A stretch of 9,975 nucleotides of DNA from the NCBI GenBank assembly GCA_016929205.1, contig JAFGJF010000276.1:1-9975 (forward strand), read 5' to 3'. Both the position numbers and the translations under genes were made by a program. Source of the stretch: Anaerolineae bacterium (GTDB lineage: Bacteria > Chloroflexota > Anaerolineae > JAFGEY01). The notes below the pieces were generated by a model. It was not told the DNA's origin. It worked only from the letters and a program-made list of their open reading frames with translations, and did no database searches. Of this stretch, positions 5,803-9,975 are shown piece by piece (the first letter of the stretch is position 1; every line of letters starts with the position of its first letter).

Positions 5803-7038
5803 ATGGTTCGTATCGTCGTTACCGGCCTGGGGGCCATTACACCGGTAGGGAACAGTGTTCCAGAGATGTGGAACGCGGTAGTCAGTGGGCGCAGCGGCGT
5901 CGTACCAATCACCCACTTTGACGCCTCGGAATACAGCACCCGCATTGCCGCCCAGGTCAAGGATTTTTCGCCCGAGCCCTACATGTCCCGCAAAGAAGCG
6001 CGCCGCCTCGACGCTCTGCTCCAGTTTGCCGTTGTGGCAGCCGGTCAGGCCGTCAACGATGCGCAGATTGACAGACCGGAATTGGATCGGGGACGCGTGG
6101 GCGTACTCATTGGGGCCGGCATCGGCGGCATGCGCACCATGATCGACGCCCACACCAAGCTGCTCGAACGGGGGCCCTCGAGTATCAGCCCCTTTTTCAT
6201 CCCCTCGATCATTGCCAACATCCCCGGAGGCATCGTCGCCCAAAAGTACGGCTTGACCGGCCCCAACTTTTCAATTACCTCAGCCTGCGCGACGGGCAAT
6301 CATGCCATCGGCGAGGCGGCCGAGATCATCCGGCGCGGCACCGCCGACGTGATGGTCTGCGGCAGCGGCGAAGCGGCGATCGTCGAGCTGGGCATCGGTG
6401 GGTTCTGCGCTATGCGTGCGATGACGACTCAGAACGATGACCCCGAGCATGCCTGCAAGCCCTTTGACCTGTACCGGGATGGTTTTGTGATGGGAGAAGG
6501 CGCGGCCGTACTCGTGTTGGAATCGCTGGAGCACGCCCGGCGACGCGGAGCACGCATCTATGCCGAACTGACCGGGTACGGTACCACCTCTGACGCCTAC
6601 CACCTCGTTGCCCCCGACCCGGATGGCAAAGGTGCAGCCGAAGCGATGCACCTGGCCCTGGAAAGCGCGCAGCTCGCGCCCGGCGCGATCGGCTACATCA
6701 ATGCCCACGGCACGGGCACCGACCTCAATGACAAAATCGAGACCAATGCCATCAAGACGGTCTTTGGCGACGCCGCTTACGACGTCGCGATCAGTTCGAC
6801 CAAACCGGTCACCGGACACCTGCTCGGCGGCGCGGGCGCGGTCGAGGCGGTGATCAGCATCCTGGCCCTGGTCCACAACTTGATCCCACCAACGATCAAC
6901 CTGACCACGCCCGATCCGGAATGTGATCTGGACTATGTGCCGCTCGTGGCCCGACCTGCCCCGCTGCACGCGGTGATGTCCAACGGCTTTGGCTTTGGCG
7001 GGCACAACGCCAGCGTCATTTTTCAGACGCTCGACTGA
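5803..7038 (+). CDS. fabF: 3-oxoacyl-[ACP] synthase II (KAS II, FabF)
   Basis: A 411-residue elongation ketosynthase that condenses malonyl-ACP with an enzyme-bound acyl chain in the cytosol. The thiolase-fold active site is complete: Cys162 in SACATG, His302 in NAHGTGT and His339 in TGHL, with Lys334 in SSTK. RDGFVMGEG (225-233) and the C-terminal GFGFGGHNAS are standard FabF landmarks, and length is normal. The ATG at 5803-5805 is fixed by GGGAGG at 5791-5796 and by the family start (VVTGLGAITP). An in-frame extension upstream runs through the promoter and is not real. It diverges from fabG rather than following an acpP gene as in many bacteria, and no ACP is nearby. KAS I and KAS II are not cleanly separable here, though the sequence leans to FabF. 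Confidence 0.93.
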   Translation: MVRIVVTGLGAITPVGNSVPEMWNAVVSGRSGVVPITHFDASEYSTRIAAQVKDFSPEPYMSRKEARRLDALLQFAVVAAGQAVNDAQIDRPELDRGRVGVLIGAGIGGMRTMIDAHTKLLERGPSSISPFFIPSIIANIPGGIVAQKYGLTGPNFSITSACATGNHAIGEAAEIIRRGTADVMVCGSGEAAIVELGIGGFCAMRAMTTQNDDPEHACKPFDLYRDGFVMGEGAAVLVLESLEHARRRGARIYAELTGYGTTSDAYHLVAPDPDGKGAAEAMHLALESAQLAPGAIGYINAHGTGTDLNDKIETNAIKTVFGDAAYDVAISSTKPVTGHLLGGAGAVEAVISILALVHNLIPPTINLTTPDPECDLDYVPLVARPAPLHAVMSNGFGFGGHNASVIFQTLD

Positions 7039-8135
7039 CGATCGGGAACGGGCATCATATTGAGTGCGATTTTGGTCAGATAATAGGTCAGCCAATCATC
7101 TTCCACCAGGTGATAGAGATGATACCGCAATACTGGCGCGCTGGTCTTGGCAATCGTTCCCCAGTAGGCAGCGCCGTATGTGTCATCAAATTCTTTCATG
7201 ATCGCCGATATGTGCCGGACAAAGTTCGCGATGGGTCTGTCCTGCGTTCGAAACATGCCCTCACTTGGCCTGTAATATCCCCTTAGCCAGTCCAGCACAG
7301 TCTGGATGAACTGAACGCGCATGTCAAACCCTGCTTCACTCCACATCAGCAGTTCTTTGACTATATTGTGCCCGTGGTACACCCAGGTCTGAATGTGTTC
7401 CGGGTTTTTCTGCGCGAGGTGATCCAGCAGAAACTCGAGCGCGGTGGGTAACGCGCGACGATGGTTTGAATTCTCAGAGTAAAACAACGCCTGGGCAGCA
7501 AAGAACGATCCCCACACACAGCTCCGGTCCCAGGGCCACCTTCCTTTGGTCTTGGACGGCGTGGGGGAATCTGCGAGGTGATTGGGATTGAGCCAGCCAC
7601 CATCCGTTCTCTGGCACAGAGCCAGCCAGTCCCATCCGCCTTGCAGACGTTCGTCCGATGCCATGCCTACACTGGCGAAGGCACGAAGGGGAATGGCATA
7701 AAGGCCGCAACAATTCACCTTCGTTGAGGGTGGATCAAGAACAGGGGCATAGGGACCCGTTTCCTCAAGCATACATGCGCAGCTTTTTCTGATCCGCTCG
7801 TCAGCGACGGTAAATCCCATCTCGCCCAGAAAGGGCAGGATCCAGGCCGTGGTGACGAACTTGGGCCGCGATATGGTGTACCCGCGGCCGGTCTGGCGGC
7901 GATATCCCCTCGGTCCCCAAGGGCCACCGCTGAACCATGAGCCGTCCTCATTTTGCCCGGAAAAGATCTCTGCCACGTCGCTATCACGTTCAACGCCGCG
8001 CCAGAGTTCCTTCATAGGTTCGGATTGGGGGTCCGTTTTCAGGATATGTTTGTACGTGAGGTACCTGACCGGCAGAGAGGCATTTTCGACCAGCCAGCGC
8101 GTACTGGTGTTGATTTCTTTTGCGTTCAAAAACAT
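7023..8135 (-). CDS. Terpenoid-cyclase/prenyltransferase-like alpha-toroid protein, function unknown
   Basis: This 370-residue soluble protein has repeated helical-hairpin units ending in turns such as GQNEDGSWF and CQRTDGGWLNP. These are typical of the alpha/alpha toroid shared by squalene cyclases and prenyltransferases. An early segment (LPVRYLTYKHIL) resembles a family of uncharacterised proteins beginning with an x-VRY-x-x-L motif, sometimes mislabelled as NifH. No DxDD cyclase motif or zinc-site pattern is evident, so catalysis is unproven. Base composition looks lower than its neighbours: 60-base samples gave about 47-57% G+C, which may mean more recent acquisition. It is the last gene of the DUF554-lipid kinase unit, starting 30 bp after the kinase stop. 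Its 3' end overlaps the convergent fabF by 16 bp. The second ATG (8133-8135) is preferred on ribosome-site spacing. Confidence 0.75.
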   Translation of the reverse strand: MFLNAKEINTSTRWLVENASLPVRYLTYKHILKTDPQSEPMKELWRGVERDSDVAEIFSGQNEDGSWFSGGPWGPRGYRRQTGRGYTISRPKFVTTAWILPFLGEMGFTVADERIRKSCACMLEETGPYAPVLDPPSTKVNCCGLYAIPLRAFASVGMASDERLQGGWDWLALCQRTDGGWLNPNHLADSPTPSKTKGRWPWDRSCVWGSFFAAQALFYSENSNHRRALPTALEFLLDHLAQKNPEHIQTWVYHGHNIVKELLMWSEAGFDMRVQFIQTVLDWLRGYYRPSEGMFRTQDRPIANFVRHISAIMKEFDDTYGAAYWGTIAKTSAPVLRYHLYHLVEDDWLTYYLTKIALNMMPVPDRQSSV

Positions 8136-8144
8136 AAGGGCCAT

Positions 8145-8150
8145 CTCCTC
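8145..8150 (-). promoter_or_regulatory. Ribosome binding site that decides the toroid-protein start
   Basis: GAGGAG abuts the first in-frame ATG (8142-8144) with no spacer, which would not allow initiation there. The next ATG, three codons on at 8133-8135, is 9 nt away and therefore the more likely start. Confidence 0.55.
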
Positions 8151-8165
8151 GTTCTGCCAGGTCAG

Positions 8166-9107
8166 TCAGGACGAAATACGATTAGATGATCCTGTCTCGC
8201 AAATCACCTCAATCTGCCGGGGAAGCATTTCCAGCTCGATGTGCCTGCCGTCAATGCAATAGATCTCGCCGTCGGCGTGGCTGTTCAGCCCCCCCGAGGC
8301 ATCGATCGTGATCCGCCGCGCGCGCAGGCTGCTTACCGCACGATGCGTCAGTTGTGTGCCCTTCATATAGCGGCCGATCAGATGCAGCGCGGTCAGACGG
8401 GTGCTTTGTTCGGCCAGCACCAGGTCGAACTGCCCGTCGTCCGGCTCCGCTTCGGGCGCGACGTAAAACCCTCCGCCAAAGCGCCTCCCGTTCATGGCCG
8501 AGATCATCAAATAGTGTGCCTCGACTGTGCGCCCATCGGCCTGCACCACGATCGACGGCGCGTCGAAATAGAGGAACAGCGTCTTGAGCGCGCCAAGGAG
8601 AAAAGCCGGCGTACCGGTGAGGTGCTTTAATTTCTTCGTCTCGATCGTCGCCGTGACGTCAAACCCCACGCCGACGCCGTTGCAAAAATAGCGCCCCTCG
8701 GGCCAGTCGCCGCCCGCAACCCGGCCGACATCGATCGGGCGTCGGCGTCCCTGGACCAGGCAGCGGCACGCCGCCTCAATGCCTTCCGGGATGCCGGCCG
8801 CATAGGCAAAGTCGTTTCCAGTGCCCACGCCGATCATACCCAACGCCGCGCGGCCGCCACGCTCTTTGGCTCGCATCAGGCCGTTTAGGACCTCGTTGGC
8901 TGTGCCATCGCCGCCAATGGCGACGACCGCCGCACAGCCGGATAGCGAGGCCTCACACGCCAGCTCGATAGCGTGCCCGGGTGCCTCGGTCAAAAAGAGG
9001 TCGAAATCGAGTCTATGCGCGTGTAACAAGTCGCGCACCGTTTCCGTCTGCCGCCGGCCGGCCCCCTTGCCGGCAGTGGGATTGACGATCACCGAGAAGG
9101 TTGCCAT
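8166..9107 (-). CDS. Diacylglycerol kinase family lipid kinase (DgkB/YegS type)
   Basis: A 313-residue ATP-dependent lipid kinase expected to phosphorylate diacylglycerol or a related lipid at the inner face of the membrane. Motifs appear in the usual order: VNPTAGKG (8-15), GGDGTANE (65-72) for nucleotide binding and catalysis, GTGNDF (95-100), PIDVGR (124-129), EPDDGQFDLV (221-230) and HADGE (277-281). Length fits the soluble DgkB/YegS/BmrU group, not the small membrane DgkA. The ATG at 9105-9107 follows GGAGG by six bases and matches the family start; a 14-codon upstream extension is rejected. It lies 19 bp after the DUF554 gene and 30 bp before the toroid-protein gene, all on one strand. 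Family members also act on ceramide, sphingosine or undecaprenol-like lipids, so the substrate is open. Confidence 0.9.
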   Translation of the reverse strand: MATFSVIVNPTAGKGAGRRQTETVRDLLHAHRLDFDLFLTEAPGHAIELACEASLSGCAAVVAIGGDGTANEVLNGLMRAKERGGRAALGMIGVGTGNDFAYAAGIPEGIEAACRCLVQGRRRPIDVGRVAGGDWPEGRYFCNGVGVGFDVTATIETKKLKHLTGTPAFLLGALKTLFLYFDAPSIVVQADGRTVEAHYLMISAMNGRRFGGGFYVAPEAEPDDGQFDLVLAEQSTRLTALHLIGRYMKGTQLTHRAVSSLRARRITIDASGGLNSHADGEIYCIDGRHIELEMLPRQIEVICETGSSNRISS

Positions 9108-9126
9108 ATATCCCCTCCGCCTGAAA

Positions 9127-9867
9127 CTATCCCAACCTATCCAACACAACTTGAGCCAATGGCGCGATAAAAATGGCTGGTAGTAAATTCGCTACACGAA
9201 TCTTGCGTAGTTCGAATAACAGCAAAGAGATGGCGAGCATCAACACGCCGCCAGCGGCCGTCATCTCGATCACCCACGGCGTCTGCCGTGTCACCTCACC
9301 CAGCAGATCGCCAAAACCCATTGCAGCCAAGCTCAGCCCACCCTGAAAGACCAAAATGGTCAAAACGGAGAGGATGACGCCGGGACCCATCGACGCAGCA
9401 AAGGCCAGCGCCGCAAACCCATCCAACACGGACTTGATCGCCAGCAAGTTATAGTCGCCGGTCAGCCCGTCCTGGATCGAGCCCACCACCGTCATCGGCC
9501 CAACGCAAAAAACCAGGCTGGCGGTGACAAAAGCACGGGTAATCGAGCGCTCTCCTGTCCTGCCGGCAATTACGCCCCCGCGTGGATCCACGCGGGCGGT
9601 CATGCGGGACTCCAGCCACCGCCCCGTCGCCTCTAGGCCATCTTCAATGCGCCACCACTCGCCCACGATACCACCCACCAGGATGCTGCCCATCAACAAC
9701 AGCACGTTGCTTGTGCCCAGCGCCATCTGCATGCCCACGACCGAGGTCATCAGTCCCAGGCCATGGACCACGGTCTCGCGCATCTTGCCCGGCAATCGAT
9801 TGCCCAAAAATGTGCCCAAAAGACTGCTGACGATCACGACTGCAATATTGATCCAGGTTCCAGTCAC
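9127..9867 (-). CDS. DUF554 family membrane protein (YqgA/YdfK-like)
   Basis: This 246-residue integral membrane protein belongs to the DUF554 family, whose role is not established. It shows alternating hydrophobic segments, for example about 5-22, 38-50, 54-68, 112-130, 150-180 and 200-218. The family hallmark lies at 120-150: FCVGPMTVVGSIQDGLTGD followed by KSVLDG. The start is a GTG at 9865-9867, set by a GGAGG core 7 nt upstream and by the N-terminal TWINIAVV helix. Length is usual. It is the first gene of a three-gene unit with the lipid kinase and toroid protein, and has its own good promoter. Transport of a small solute is often supposed for the family but is not shown here. Confidence 0.88.
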   Translation of the reverse strand: MTGTWINIAVVIVSSLLGTFLGNRLPGKMRETVVHGLGLMTSVVGMQMALGTSNVLLLMGSILVGGIVGEWWRIEDGLEATGRWLESRMTARVDPRGGVIAGRTGERSITRAFVTASLVFCVGPMTVVGSIQDGLTGDYNLLAIKSVLDGFAALAFAASMGPGVILSVLTILVFQGGLSLAAMGFGDLLGEVTRQTPWVIEMTAAGGVLMLAISLLLFELRKIRVANLLPAIFIAPLAQVVLDRLG

Positions 9868-9908
9868 CTCGCTCCCTCCAACGTTCGATCTCTCTGACAG
9901 AATGTGGC

Positions 9909-9936
9909 ATTATACCACGCCCAGGACGATTTGCAA
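9909..9936 (-). promoter_or_regulatory. Predicted promoter of the DUF554-kinase-toroid unit
   Basis: On the minus strand TTGCAA (9931-9936) and a perfect TATAAT (9909-9914) are separated by 16 bp. TGG just before the -10 gives a full extended -10. Transcription would start near 9902, about 35 nt before the GTG. This is the best promoter match in the window. Confidence 0.6.
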
Positions 9937-9975
9937 CTCGGAAATAAGAGCCAGATTGTAGAATAACCAGACAAA

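Noticed and set aside
5759..5848. Short upstream frame starting at an ATG at 5759 and overlapping the fabF start
   Set aside because: There is no ribosome site in front of it and its codons simply read through the fabF ribosome site out of frame. Chance is sufficient.
6280..7095. 271-codon open frame antisense to fabF
   Set aside because: It is composition-driven and runs across the end of fabF into the toroid gene, while both sense frames are clearly coding.
9959..9964. TAGAAT as a -10 for a rightward promoter at the window edge
   Set aside because: No -35 lies at an acceptable distance and no gene is visible downstream within the window.

Overview
The window is about 10 kb of dense, GC-rich bacterial DNA (roughly 60% G+C by eye) with eight complete protein genes, one 3' gene fragment and no RNA genes, insertion sequences or CRISPR. 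Strong GGAGG-type ribosome sites, ATG/GTG starts, extended -10 promoters and a polyketide-synthase-like acyltransferase among fatty-acid genes fit a Chloroflexota (Anaerolineae-like) genome. That assignment is an inference; no marker gene is present to prove it.

Layout. (1) Positions 1-108 hold the last 35 codons of an unrecognised + strand gene. (2) A major-facilitator transporter (105-1439, -) and a cytoplasmic type I sulfatase (1554-3011, +) diverge from a 114-bp control region. Their predicted -10 boxes overlap, and a CCTTGA-N7-TCAAGG dyad lies beside them. Together they look like an uptake-and-desulfation pair. (3) A fatty-acid or polyketide elongation set follows: a malonyl-CoA acyltransferase of type I PKS ancestry (3015-4286, -), a MaoC-type dehydratase (4328-4795, -) and FabG ketoreductase (4815-5567, -), divergent from FabF ketosynthase (5803-7038, +). 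The 235-bp fabG-fabF spacer holds two face-to-face promoters that share an ATTGTTCnnTTTGnGG element, followed by a fabF leader rich in inverted repeats. (4) A three-gene - strand unit has a good promoter near the right edge: a DUF554 membrane protein (9127-9867), a diacylglycerol/lipid kinase (8166-9107) and a terpenoid-toroid-like protein of unknown function (7023-8135).

How it works together. AT, KS, KR and DH activities form a nearly complete malonyl-dependent elongation cycle. Acyl carrier protein, enoyl reductase and KAS III are absent here and must come from elsewhere if the cycle makes saturated chains. The lipid kinase in the right-hand unit also touches membrane-lipid metabolism, but a functional link to the elongation set is only suggested by proximity.

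No gene-free stretch exceeds 300 bp. All three convergent gene pairs abut or overlap, leaving no room for intrinsic terminators between them.
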